Positions 24,346 through 32,997 of a DNA stretch of 64,000 bases are shown here, in pieces. The position numbers and the translations under genes are program-made. The stretch spans positions 558,001 to 622,000 of the forward strand of contig NZ_MWQH01000001.1 in NCBI RefSeq assembly GCF_002210295.1, written 5' to 3'. The notes under the pieces are model-generated. The model did not search any database, was not told the DNA's origin, and saw only the letters and a program-made list of their open reading frames with translations. Numbering within the stretch: position 1 is the stretch's first letter; the number at the start of each line of letters is the position of its first letter. This stretch comes from Fibrobacter sp. UWB5. GTDB lineage: Bacteria; Fibrobacterota; Fibrobacteria; Fibrobacterales; Fibrobacteraceae.

Positions 24346-26813
24346 AGCGGTCCGAATAATGTATTCCACCGAACAAGCCGATCTATTAAGAATATTCCGT
24401 CCCAAGGCATTTCGAAGTTAAGCATCCGACCAATCAATGGGCAACGTGCCACACCCTTTTGTGTAGCTTTATTCGCAAAATCTATCGCTTTTTCTTTGGG
24501 AGCAGCAATACCTATCGTCTGCACATAACTCTCTATGCAATCTAAGGCCTGATTGATATGTTCAACTTGATGCACCATCAGTGTTCTCGAGTATACAGGC
24601 TTGCATAGCAACGATTCAGCCGCATCATCCAAAAGGACACTCCAACTCATCGTGGCGCTACCCCAAACTTTCCCTTTAAAATCATATACACCACGAATTG
24701 AATGAATCGCAGCAATCTGTTCTGGAGATACGGTCGGTTTCGGAATTTGCACTTCCGTTTTTGGGAAAACGTCCGCAAGAATTTCACAGAATCTTTCAGG
24801 TGAGATGACTCCGCCTTTTTCGATATATAGATTATGCGGAGACGCACAACCCGCCTGATCAAAAACAGACACGTCTACTGTTACTCGCCGCGCAAGTTTC
24901 TTGGCTTCTTGTTCTGACGACAATTCTTCTTTTGCAATAACTGCATAAGACAACTTCGGACCAAAAACAACCGTTTCACAATCAATGGATGCAGGATACG
25001 CGGCAACAGTTTCTACTGCATCTTTTCCACCCCACGCAATGCGGACTTTGGCTTCCCTAGACATCATCTCGCCCAACTTCGTTGCATTACGGGAAAAATA
25101 AACTACACCTATAGTTTTCAACAAGTCGTCACCCTTGATACAAAAACCTTCTTTGGTTGTATATTCGAGGTTTTCAAAAGCCTTCATCAAGTTTGCAAAA
25201 ACGCCCGCATCTTTTGCCGCTACTTTTATCAAATTAGTGTTCTTTGTCAAAATGCTTTGGACCAAAGCAAACATTCCCAAAATTTGAACATTTCCCGCCA
25301 TCCAGTGACATACTAGACCACGAGCATTGGCTCTCATCAAATGCTTTTCACTATCAGCAAACGGTAAAAATTCATCCGCGTATCTGATATTGCCACGAAG
25401 TCCATCTTTAGCAATCTGCCGCAAATGCCGATCATCACACCATTGCGAAAGGAAAAGCAAGCCCTTATCTTTTAAAAAAATGTATTTGGGATCAGAAAGC
25501 CATCTTTTAGAAACTTCGCCAATTATTCCAATTAAAGCATCAATAGGCTGATTTCGAAGCCATTCATTCTGTTCATTAAGCCGTTCAATAATAGAAGCCA
25601 ATTGCTTCTCAGAATCGGTCTCATCCACAGGGACTTTAAAATATTGAACATCGAGCGTATTATCGTCTAATAATTTTTCCTTCTCTTTCGCATTAAATGT
25701 CAACTTAGCAGAAAGAATATCCCCACAACCACGTACTTCGGCTTTTTTTAATCGACCGTTCACCTTAAATCGAATCCCTGGACGACCATAGGGACAAGGT
25801 TCATCATAAACAACTCCCAAATCATCCGTCAAAACAGCGTTGCCCGGGTAACTATGGGGAATCGGAGTTATAAACTCCAACAAGCCTTCTTTGCCAGCAG
25901 GCAGAACATCTCTACTTACAATATCTCGTACAAGTACTTTAACATATGATGACGCGTGCTTACAACCGCATTTGCAATCAGGGTAATTCAGCCCCATTTG
26001 TTCAGTAAATCCGTAAATATCAATAACATCCGTAGATTCTATTCCGAAAGCATCTGCTATTTGCCGATTGAATTCTGGCTTTTCAACCTTCTCACTTTCT
26101 AATTTCTTCCACCCACCAATATGGATTACTTTAGACCCCTTGGGCAATACAATCTGCCCACAAGATGCCAGAATTGCTTTTAATACTTGGCTATATAGTA
26201 TATACGTAAACCCAAATACAACAACAGGCTTCTCAGACGGCAACTCCGCCAAGAAACTATTCATCGCATCGATATCAAAATACGATATGCCATCTTTCGC
26301 CTTTAAAAAAAATCCCGACTTGGACGCAAAATTTAAATATCCCGCTATAGCAGCAAAACGAGCCCCCAACAACGAGCGGAATTCCGATTTTGGATCAATA
26401 TCCATTACGAGAAACGGTTTACGGTCTTTGCCAATAAACTCCTGTACGACTTTAACCATGGCCTTTGCTTGGCGCCGGCTAGTAGTTTTATCCACAGCAA
26501 TTGTGCTTGGCGTCCCAGAAGTCGCAGAAGACTGAAGCCTTAGTTTTATCTCTTCTTTTGAAACAGAAGATAAATTGGTCCCCAATTCCTTAAATACACT
26601 AACGGAAACTGGGGGGATACATTCGACACCCGTCAGTTCTTCGTAAGGATTAAACTGCTTACGTTCACAAAACTGACGGTACATTGGATTATTTTCATAA
26701 TGAAAAATCAGTTCATCTTGCAAAGAACGAATAAATAGCGATTGCGCCACTTGCGAATCGTCGTAAACAGGTAAGTCAAAAAGTTGTTCTATATTTTTTT
26801 CTGAATTTTCCAT
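24339..26813 (-). CDS. LuxE-LuxC fusion: acyl-protein synthetase plus acyl-CoA/ACP reductase
   Basis: 824 residues, twice the size of either family. Residues 1-380 match the LuxE acyl-protein synthetase family: SSATSGTPSTIAVD near 91-104 and IDIYGFTEQMGLNYPDCKCGC near 265, the adenylate-forming core. Residues 400-824 match LuxC acyl reductase: ANARGLVCHWMAGNV (about 497), WGGKDAVETVA (about 595) and the catalytic Cys near 655 in FDQAGCASPHNLYIE. In luminous bacteria the two are separate subunits that turn an acyl group into an aldehyde. No luciferase genes are near, so light is not the product; the likely substrate is the acyl-ACP made by the neighbours. It starts four bases after the ligase gene stops. 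AT-rich. Confidence 0.85.
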   Translation of the reverse strand: MENSEKNIEQLFDLPVYDDSQVAQSLFIRSLQDELIFHYENNPMYRQFCERKQFNPYEELTGVECIPPVSVSVFKELGTNLSSVSKEEIKLRLQSSATSGTPSTIAVDKTTSRRQAKAMVKVVQEFIGKDRKPFLVMDIDPKSEFRSLLGARFAAIAGYLNFASKSGFFLKAKDGISYFDIDAMNSFLAELPSEKPVVVFGFTYILYSQVLKAILASCGQIVLPKGSKVIHIGGWKKLESEKVEKPEFNRQIADAFGIESTDVIDIYGFTEQMGLNYPDCKCGCKHASSYVKVLVRDIVSRDVLPAGKEGLLEFITPIPHSYPGNAVLTDDLGVVYDEPCPYGRPGIRFKVNGRLKKAEVRGCGDILSAKLTFNAKEKEKLLDDNTLDVQYFKVPVDETDSEKQLASIIERLNEQNEWLRNQPIDALIGIIGEVSKRWLSDPKYIFLKDKGLLFLSQWCDDRHLRQIAKDGLRGNIRYADEFLPFADSEKHLMRANARGLVCHWMAGNVQILGMFALVQSILTKNTNLIKVAAKDAGVFANLMKAFENLEYTTKEGFCIKGDDLLKTIGVVYFSRNATKLGEMMSREAKVRIAWGGKDAVETVAAYPASIDCETVVFGPKLSYAVIAKEELSSEQEAKKLARRVTVDVSVFDQAGCASPHNLYIEKGGVISPERFCEILADVFPKTEVQIPKPTVSPEQIAAIHSIRGVYDFKGKVWGSATMSWSVLLDDAAESLLCKPVYSRTLMVHQVEHINQALDCIESYVQTIGIAAPKEKAIDFANKATQKGVARCPLIGRMLNFEMPWDGIFLIDRLVRWNTLFGPLC

Positions 26814-26817
26814 TATT

Positions 26818-28269
26818 TTACGATTGTTTTAGTTTTATTCTTTGAATTTTTCCATTCAGCGTTCTCGGAATCTCTTTAATTCGTTCTATTTTCTCAGGCA
26901 TCTTGTAAGTTTCAAGTTTCGTTCTCAACGATTCTAGTATAAATTCGTCCGTTACGTTCTCATCCGCCACAACAAAAGCCTTAACAACCTCTCCCAAAAT
27001 TCCATTTTCATCAGGAATACCAACGCAAGCGCACTCTTTAACCCCAGGAATTGCGTTTATCATTTCCTCCACTTCCATGGGGCTCACTTTTTTCCCACCT
27101 ACGTTAATCATTTCCTTTATTCGGCTTTTTAAATAAATATACCCATTTTCATCCATCACCGCACAATCTCCCGTGCGAAAGTAATCTCCATAGAAATCCT
27201 TTTTAAATTCGTCGAGAGAAACATTCCAATAACCAGAGCAAACATGCTCACCTTTTACACAAATCTCTCCTTCTTCGCCCAAAGCAACTTTTTGACCACT
27301 TGTATTAAATAAGACTATATCAACCCCAGGAGAAGGCTTACCAATCGTACCTAAATTGTCCTTCTCCTGATGGAATTCCATAAAAGCACTTCTTGACGCT
27401 TCGGTAAGCCCATAATGCATATTCAATCGAGTATTAGGAAGCAGTTCCATTAAAAGTCGTTTTTCTTCTTGCTGCATAAAGGAACTACCAATTTCAATGT
27501 ACTTCAGTTGGTTTGCAAAATTGACAATATACTTGCCGCTAAATTTTTTCATATAAGCCCAACTTGCCGGGACCATACCGAAACCGGTAACATAATGTTC
27601 TTTTATTTCCTTAAAAAAACGTTTAATATTAGCAAAGGAACCTAGAACAACCAATGTTCCGCCAATAGACAAAACACAACGAATGCGTCCTAAGCCAAAG
27701 GAATGACTAACAGGAAGAGCCAACAACTCAACATCATCTTCAGTGTTGCCGATGAATGTATTGATTTGTGCTGCAGCCGCCGCCAGATTCTTATACGACA
27801 GCGTCACTCCCTTTGGATTTCCTGTCGTGCCCGTCGTAAAAAGAATGTCGGCAATATCATCTTGACTCGGCTCTAGATAGTCAAAAAAAGAATTGTCGTT
27901 TTCGGCAAATTTATCAAATGAAATTCCGCTTACACCAGCCTTATGAAGGCAACCTATTACACATTTAGGAGATGTCGTTTCTTTTATGTATTCGTAGCGA
28001 GTAAAATTCGTGTCAGGATCAATCGGGACAGCAATGCCACCAGCAATGTGCACACCGAAATATGCGTAGATAAATTCTACGTTCCCTGAAGCAGACAAAA
28101 TCACGCGGTCACCCTTACGAACTCCATATTCATTTCGCAAGCTATCCGCCGCGCAAAGAATACTCGACCAAAGTTGAGCGAAAGTCACCTCATGGTCATT
28201 TGCGATTAAGGCCGTTTTTTTAGGAGTACGGATTGTATGATTTCTTATCTGTTCTTCAATAGATTTCAT
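26818..28269 (-). CDS. AMP-dependent acyl/aryl ligase
   Basis: 483 residues, ANL superfamily. Motifs in order: A3 P-loop LFTTGTTGNPKG (about 143-154), LPVSHSFGLGR (about 184), MHYGLTEASRSAF (about 286-298), the YFRTGD motif (about 376) and the C-terminal lysine in RTLNGKIQRIKL (about 476). It activates a carboxylic acid as an AMP ester for transfer to CoA or, in view of the ACP gene whose stop overlaps its start (ATGA), to the carrier protein. The acid is unknown. Small-chain and aryl acid ligases of this length have a similar shape. Confidence 0.85.
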   Translation of the reverse strand: MKSIEEQIRNHTIRTPKKTALIANDHEVTFAQLWSSILCAADSLRNEYGVRKGDRVILSASGNVEFIYAYFGVHIAGGIAVPIDPDTNFTRYEYIKETTSPKCVIGCLHKAGVSGISFDKFAENDNSFFDYLEPSQDDIADILFTTGTTGNPKGVTLSYKNLAAAAAQINTFIGNTEDDVELLALPVSHSFGLGRIRCVLSIGGTLVVLGSFANIKRFFKEIKEHYVTGFGMVPASWAYMKKFSGKYIVNFANQLKYIEIGSSFMQQEEKRLLMELLPNTRLNMHYGLTEASRSAFMEFHQEKDNLGTIGKPSPGVDIVLFNTSGQKVALGEEGEICVKGEHVCSGYWNVSLDEFKKDFYGDYFRTGDCAVMDENGYIYLKSRIKEMINVGGKKVSPMEVEEMINAIPGVKECACVGIPDENGILGEVVKAFVVADENVTDEFILESLRTKLETYKMPEKIERIKEIPRTLNGKIQRIKLKQS

Positions 28270-28502
28270 CCCTGCAGTTTGCCTTCCGTAACCTTGATGA
28301 TGTCTCCAACATCTTCCATTTCCATCAACTCCTCTGGTTCAAAACTGACATTTAATTCACTTTCTATCTCTTGAAGAATGCGCAATTGAGCCATTGAGTC
28401 CCAACTCGGAAAGTCACCAACCGTTGATTGCTCCGAAATCTTTTCGATTTCTATCTCACAAACAGAAGCAATTATTTTTAGAACACTTTCTTTAACATTC
28501 AT
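28266..28502 (-). CDS. Acyl carrier protein 1 of the acyl cassette
   Basis: 78 residues, acidic, four-helix ACP pattern. The phosphopantetheine serine is in FPSWDSMAQLRIL (Ser near residue 34). The start at 28502 is the in-frame ATG that gives a normal ACP length; the ribosome site is weak (AAGGG). It overlaps the ligase start by four bases and follows the SDR gene by 16 bases. It presumably carries the acid activated by the neighbouring ligase. Confidence 0.88.
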   Translation of the reverse strand: MNVKESVLKIIASVCEIEIEKISEQSTVGDFPSWDSMAQLRILQEIESELNVSFEPEELMEMEDVGDIIKVTEGKLQG

Positions 28503-28518
28503 GATTGACCCTTTTGTT

Positions 28519-29265
28519 TTATTTAATTCCACCATCCACACGAATTATTTGACCATTCACAAAGGAACTTGAGGATGACGCTAAATAAATATAAGTATTT
28601 GCAATTTCTTCGGAATTGGCAAGGCGTCCCATCAAGGACTGTTGCTCCATTGATAATTTCGCCTTATCCCCCATTATATCAGCAAACTTGGTATCAGTAA
28701 GCCCTGGTGCAACTGCATTCACACGAATTTTTGAGGTCGCTAATTCTTTTGACAACACCTTTGTAAAAAGAATCATAGACGCTTTTGTAGCGCCATAAAC
28801 ACTATTGCCCATTTCTCCATCAATTCCCGCAATGGAGGCTGTATTAATAATAGAACTTTCACCATCTCTCGAAATAATTCCCAAAAGGCCCTGAGTAATT
28901 TGCAAATGCGCAAAATAATTCACCTGGAACACCTTTGAAACATCAGCCATTTTTGTAAAAGGCAAAATAGCGAGGTGAGGGATTCCAGCATTATTTATCA
29001 AAACATTTATTTTAACCTTCAATGACTTAATTTCGGTGATTCCATTTTTTATAGACTCACTATCAGACATGTCAAAATATATCGGGAAAACATTCACATC
29101 ATATTTTCGTTTTAAATCAGAGAAAAAAATCGCAGATTCGTCTTTGGGCGATCGACAACAAACAATTAGATTCGCGCCCTCGACAGCAAACTTTCGTGAA
29201 ATCGCTTTACCTATTCCACCATCAGCTCCAGTAATACAAACAACCTTATTTTCAAATTTCTTCAT
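28519..29265 (-). CDS. Short-chain dehydrogenase/reductase 1 (FabG-like)
   Basis: 248 residues. Classical SDR: nucleotide-binding TGADGGIGKA (12-21), NNAG (about 90), Ser in IINTASIAG (about 141), catalytic YGATK (about 155-159) and a glycine-rich end VNGQIIRVDGG. In this context the likely reaction is NADPH-dependent reduction of a 3-oxoacyl-ACP to the 3-hydroxyacyl form. The ATG at 29265 is one base after the stop of the KAS III gene. Confidence 0.88.
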   Translation of the reverse strand: MKKFENKVVCITGADGGIGKAISRKFAVEGANLIVCCRSPKDESAIFFSDLKRKYDVNVFPIYFDMSDSESIKNGITEIKSLKVKINVLINNAGIPHLAILPFTKMADVSKVFQVNYFAHLQITQGLLGIISRDGESSIINTASIAGIDGEMGNSVYGATKASMILFTKVLSKELATSKIRVNAVAPGLTDTKFADIMGDKAKLSMEQQSLMGRLANSEEIANTYIYLASSSSSFVNGQIIRVDGGIK

Positions 29266-29266
29266 A

Positions 29267-30331
29267 CTAATCAACCTCAATTAAAGGTAAAACATTCAAA
29301 TTTTCTGTTTCAATATATGCAGACGCCCATGACAATCCCGCTCCAAAACCGCATAAAATCATACGATTCGTTCCACACATGAGTTTTTCGCGAATTTGCG
29401 TTACCATTGTCATTGGAATCGTCGCACTACTGGTGTTACCAAATAATTCCAAACAAAAAGGCACTTTTTCTTTTTCCAACTTTAATTTCTGTCTAATTTT
29501 ATCATCAATAAATTTATTTGCCTGGTGAATTAACAGATAATCCATTTCATTATGTAAATCAATCCCGAAATTTTCACACAAATCTTCAATACACTTGGGA
29601 ATTTGAGATATTGTAAAAGAAAAAACCGTCATGCCGTCCATACGAACATGCGTTCGGTTCAAAATGATTCCATTCTTGACTTTCTTCATTTCCAAGGACG
29701 ATTCCGTCACTGGTTCTCGCACCCCAGATGCAGGAGCAATAATTGCGTCATACTGAGTTCCATCACTCATCAAATTGAACTTCATAGGCGTTGCATTTGG
29801 ATCATATTCCAACGCAGTAGCACTACCGGCATCTCCATGAATACTCCACATGGTTTTATCTAATGGAGAAAGAATCTTCGAGGGAGTATCACCAACAAGA
29901 AGTAGGGCTCTTTTCATACAGCCTAAAGAAAGCAATGAAGAAACTACAGACAATCCATAACAATATCCCGAACAAGCCATAGGAACATCAATCGTATAGC
30001 ATGTTTTAGGAAGTCCCATCTTTCCTTGAATTACAGTCGCCGTATTTGGTTCAATATAATCCCGAGAAACAGACACATAAATTAAACAATCAATACTCTC
30101 TTTCTTCCAGCCAATACATTCCATCAATCGTTCTGCAGCATTCATACAATAATCAGAACAGACTTTTGTAGCAGAAGCCATTCTACATTCCTTAACCCCT
30201 GTCAAAGCAATAGTCTTTTCCGCTTCAGACACTGATTCAAAACAGTCTAATGTTTTGATATCTTTTATCTGTTTAGGAACAGCACACGATAAGCCAACAA
30301 CACGAACGTTTGGAATTGTTAAGAACGCCAT
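29267..30331 (-). CDS. 3-oxoacyl-ACP synthase III-like protein 1
   Basis: 354 residues, thiolase fold. The Cys-His-Asn triad is present: VPMACSGYCYGL (Cys near 118), LLIHQANKFIDDKI (His near 270) and LFGNTSSATIP (Asn near 300). KAS III enzymes join an acyl-CoA starter to malonyl-ACP without a partner. It is related to the second KAS III in the cassette (both start MAF and share DGMTVFSF/DGASVFSF and the HQANKF block), so the two are old duplicates. Between the two SDR genes; 1-3 base spacings. Confidence 0.88.
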   Translation of the reverse strand: MAFLTIPNVRVVGLSCAVPKQIKDIKTLDCFESVSEAEKTIALTGVKECRMASATKVCSDYCMNAAERLMECIGWKKESIDCLIYVSVSRDYIEPNTATVIQGKMGLPKTCYTIDVPMACSGYCYGLSVVSSLLSLGCMKRALLLVGDTPSKILSPLDKTMWSIHGDAGSATALEYDPNATPMKFNLMSDGTQYDAIIAPASGVREPVTESSLEMKKVKNGIILNRTHVRMDGMTVFSFTISQIPKCIEDLCENFGIDLHNEMDYLLIHQANKFIDDKIRQKLKLEKEKVPFCLELFGNTSSATIPMTMVTQIREKLMCGTNRMILCGFGAGLSWASAYIETENLNVLPLIEVD

Positions 30332-30334
30332 AAA

Positions 30335-31078
30335 TCAAACCAAGTGAACACCACCGTCTATAATAATTTGCGTACCCGTAACCCACTTTGTCGCATCAGA
30401 AAGAAGGTATATAATAGCCCACGCGATTTCTTCAGGATTACCATATCGCTTAATCGGATAATGATTTTTATCTGCTTCCAATTCCTCTGAAGAGAACGAC
30501 AAATTCCGAGTCATTTCTGTATTAACCATTCCAGGCAAAACGCTATTAACTCTTATTCCTTTACAAGCAGTTTCTACCGCACAATACTCAGCAAAAGTTT
30601 TTATAGCAGACTTTGAAATTCCATACACAGAATTACCAGGAGCAAATGTTATTGCAGCAAGAGATGAAACCATAACTATAGAAGATTGATTTGACATCAG
30701 TTTCTTTTTTAAAATACTCTTGGTTAACATAATCGGGGCGAAAGTATTTATTTCTAAGACTTTTTCCACATCTTCTTTTTTCACAAACGGAATTGGTTTC
30801 GACATAACAATTCCAGCATCATTTACTAAGCCATCTAACTTTGGAAGCGAGTTCACCAAGCATTCAAGATCCGCAGGAAGAGTCAAATCAGCAACGATCA
30901 TTTTGTGCCCAACCCCTTCAAGCGAGTCTAAAGTGGACTTCAAACGTTCCTCATTGCGAGCAGTAAGAATCAAATTAGCACCAAGTTTAGAACACTCAAT
31001 AGCAGTTGCTCGTCCAATGCCCGAAGACGCGCCAGTTATCAAGATCGTTTTTCCATCCAAACTATACGGATTATACAT
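30335..31078 (-). CDS. Short-chain dehydrogenase/reductase 2 (FabG-like)
   Basis: 247 residues. TGASSGIGRATA (about 15-26), NDAG (about 92), SIVMVSSLA (Ser), YGISKSA (catalytic Tyr/Lys near 153) and TGTQIIIDGG. The start at 31078 is chosen because its ATG overlaps the stop of the KAS III gene (TAATG). NADPH-binding oxidoreductase; probably reduces the product of its KAS III neighbour. Classical SDRs can act on many substrates, so the assignment is from context. Confidence 0.87.
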   Translation of the reverse strand: MYNPYSLDGKTILITGASSGIGRATAIECSKLGANLILTARNEERLKSTLDSLEGVGHKMIVADLTLPADLECLVNSLPKLDGLVNDAGIVMSKPIPFVKKEDVEKVLEINTFAPIMLTKSILKKKLMSNQSSIVMVSSLAAITFAPGNSVYGISKSAIKTFAEYCAVETACKGIRVNSVLPGMVNTEMTRNLSFSSEELEADKNHYPIKRYGNPEEIAWAIIYLLSDATKWVTGTQIIIDGGVHLV

Positions 31079-32139
31079 TAGAAAACTACCACCTTTGGAC
31101 AAACTATTTTATCCGTAACAAAATGGAACGTACCCCAAGAAAGTCCTGTGCCAAAGCCACAACCAATTGTGTTCATAGACTTTGACGCATAATCATCACC
31201 ACATTCAGAAACAATTGTTAATGGAATAGACGCACTGGTTGTATTTCCATAATTTTTTAGACTAGAAGGAACTTGTTCCTTACTAGCCCCGATTTTCTTT
31301 GCAATTTTATCAAGCATAAATTTATTCGCCTGATGCAACAAAACTTTGTCAACAGAACTCATATCTATATTGAAGTGTCGGCAAAAATCTTTTATATTTT
31401 TGGGGACCGTAGATATTCCAAAAGAAAAAACACTCGCGCCATCCATACCCCCATTATCATTGTTGACCGGAACACTTCCTGACAACATTTCCAGTTCTCT
31501 TTTAAATGTTTCTTCTGTATAAGGAGTTCTACTTCGACCATATTTGCGTAACAAGGCGCTACCCTCCTTGCTAAGTGTTCCGACTTGAAATTCCATCGGA
31601 TTGACATTAGCATCGTATTCCAAAGCGGTGCATGTCCCACAATCCCCCAAAAGAGGTCTCGTTTCTCTATTCAACTTATAATTTATGGCAGAACAATTAT
31701 CCCCATCAAAAAAGACAGCCCTTTTTATACACCCTACACTAATCATTGATGCTATTGTAGATAATCCAACAACCCAGCCGGGGCAGCCATGGTTTATATC
31801 TAAGGCAAAACAATTCTCCGGTAGATTGAGTCTGTTGTGGATGACAAAAACATTGGGAGGCATTATATAATCCTCTGTCTGAGTTGCATAAAAAACAGCA
31901 TCAATCGAATCTAATTCCCAGCTGAGTTTTTCGTTCAAAGCATAAAAAGCCTTTTCACACAAATCTAGATTTGTAATACCGGGCTCAACGATATGTTTTC
32001 GTTCAATCCCTGTACGCTTTATGACCTGTTCGGCTTCTTCAGGCGAATAAAAGGGGATATCCCTATTTTCTTCGACCTTCGGAGGAACACAAGCGGAAAT
32101 GCCCCGAATGGCAACATTATTGACAGAAAAGAAAGCCAT
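31078..32139 (-). CDS. 3-oxoacyl-ACP synthase III-like protein 2
   Basis: 353 residues. Catalytic triad: DINHGCPGWVVGL (Cys near 117), KVLLHQANKFMLDK (His near 267), NYGNTTSASIP (Asn near 298). Resembles FabH/PqsD-type enzymes that take a CoA starter. Overlaps ACP 2 (TAATG) and SDR 2, implying that carrier, condensing enzyme and reductase are made in matched amounts. Confidence 0.88.
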   Translation of the reverse strand: MAFFSVNNVAIRGISACVPPKVEENRDIPFYSPEEAEQVIKRTGIERKHIVEPGITNLDLCEKAFYALNEKLSWELDSIDAVFYATQTEDYIMPPNVFVIHNRLNLPENCFALDINHGCPGWVVGLSTIASMISVGCIKRAVFFDGDNCSAINYKLNRETRPLLGDCGTCTALEYDANVNPMEFQVGTLSKEGSALLRKYGRSRTPYTEETFKRELEMLSGSVPVNNDNGGMDGASVFSFGISTVPKNIKDFCRHFNIDMSSVDKVLLHQANKFMLDKIAKKIGASKEQVPSSLKNYGNTTSASIPLTIVSECGDDYASKSMNTIGCGFGTGLSWGTFHFVTDKIVCPKVVVF

Positions 32140-32378
32140 TATCCTTTTTTACTTTTTACAATGTTAAATAAATCTTCTATAGTAATCGCAGAACGAAGGT
32201 CATTCCCTTTTATGGTCACATCATATTCTTCGTCAACCATAGCAATGAGAGACAAAGCAATCAAAGACGAATACTCGTCTAGTTCTTGGAATTTAGTAGA
32301 AGCAACAATCTGAGAAGCATCCGTTTCTTCAAACTGATCCACAACATGGGCAATAAATTCATTCAGGTCCATTTTCAT
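32139..32378 (-). CDS. Acyl carrier protein 2, variant DSL site
   Basis: 79 residues, acidic. It resembles an ACP type found in glycan clusters: FQELDEYSSLIALSLIAMVDEEYDV, where the usual Asp-Ser-Leu is replaced by Ser-Ser-Leu (modified Ser near 35). The start ATG overlaps the GNAT stop codon (ATGA). It probably serves the adjacent KAS III 2, while ACP 1 serves the ligase. Confidence 0.8.
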   Translation of the reverse strand: MKMDLNEFIAHVVDQFEETDASQIVASTKFQELDEYSSLIALSLIAMVDEEYDVTIKGNDLRSAITIEDLFNIVKSKKG

Positions 32379-32938
32379 CCTTTTGTTAACGTTAATTTTT
32401 TCTTGTACAATCTTTCTAACATTTGTCGAATCTTTCTTGATGAAGAGCTTTCCTCATTCAAATCATCTTCGAAGTAAAGAGCATTATGTCCACTCCGAAC
32501 TACTTTTTTTACAAATGTTGATTTTTTCTTAACATCGCTCAAGTGATGCACATTATTTTCATAAACAACAGAACAAATCCGGTTCAATTTAAGAACATCG
32601 CGGCAAAAATCAGCGACAAGCAAACTAACTTCCATGATTTCCGTGGGTTCGCCAACATTCACTTCACGACCAAGTTCAGCCATTCCATCGCGAATGTTAT
32701 AGGCCCCATACAAACCAATCCTTTCACCCTTTTTATTCAACACTACAAAATAGTAGTCGTTCGGTTCCTGCATCTGCCAGCGGATAAAATCCTTCTGGGC
32801 TTCGAGAGACTGAGCCAGTTGCCCTACGGTGTCGCGGTTCCGCTTGTCGGCACGGATATTATACGAAAACTCAGCATCATCAAGCGTGATGCTTCGTAAA
32901 TCGACAAACATTCCGTGTATCACTTCAGGGTAAACCAT
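32375..32938 (-). CDS. GNAT-family N-acyltransferase
   Basis: 187 residues, RimJ/RimL-like GNAT fold: VDLRSITLDDAEF near the start, YYFVVLNKKGERIGLYGAYNI (about 62-82), MEVSLLVADFCRDVLKLNRICSVVYENN (acyl-CoA region, about 102-130). First gene of the acyl cassette and 59 bases after the aminotransferase gene, so its acceptor is most likely the amino sugar made there, and its donor an acyl-CoA or the acyl-ACP from the cassette. In E. coli a GNAT (WecD) acetylates the same type of sugar. Confidence 0.75.
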   Translation of the reverse strand: MVYPEVIHGMFVDLRSITLDDAEFSYNIRADKRNRDTVGQLAQSLEAQKDFIRWQMQEPNDYYFVVLNKKGERIGLYGAYNIRDGMAELGREVNVGEPTEIMEVSLLVADFCRDVLKLNRICSVVYENNVHHLSDVKKKSTFVKKVVRSGHNALYFEDDLNEESSSSRKIRQMLERLYKKKLTLTKG

Positions 32939-32997
32939 AAAACGCCTACTATTTTGTAATATAAGTTATTTTAGAGACGCAAGGAGCATTTTGACCT

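Noticed and set aside
24339-26813. Bioluminescence system
   Set aside because: LuxE and LuxC domains are present, but there is no luciferase (LuxA/LuxB) or LuxD, and the neighbours are sugar and acyl-ACP genes.
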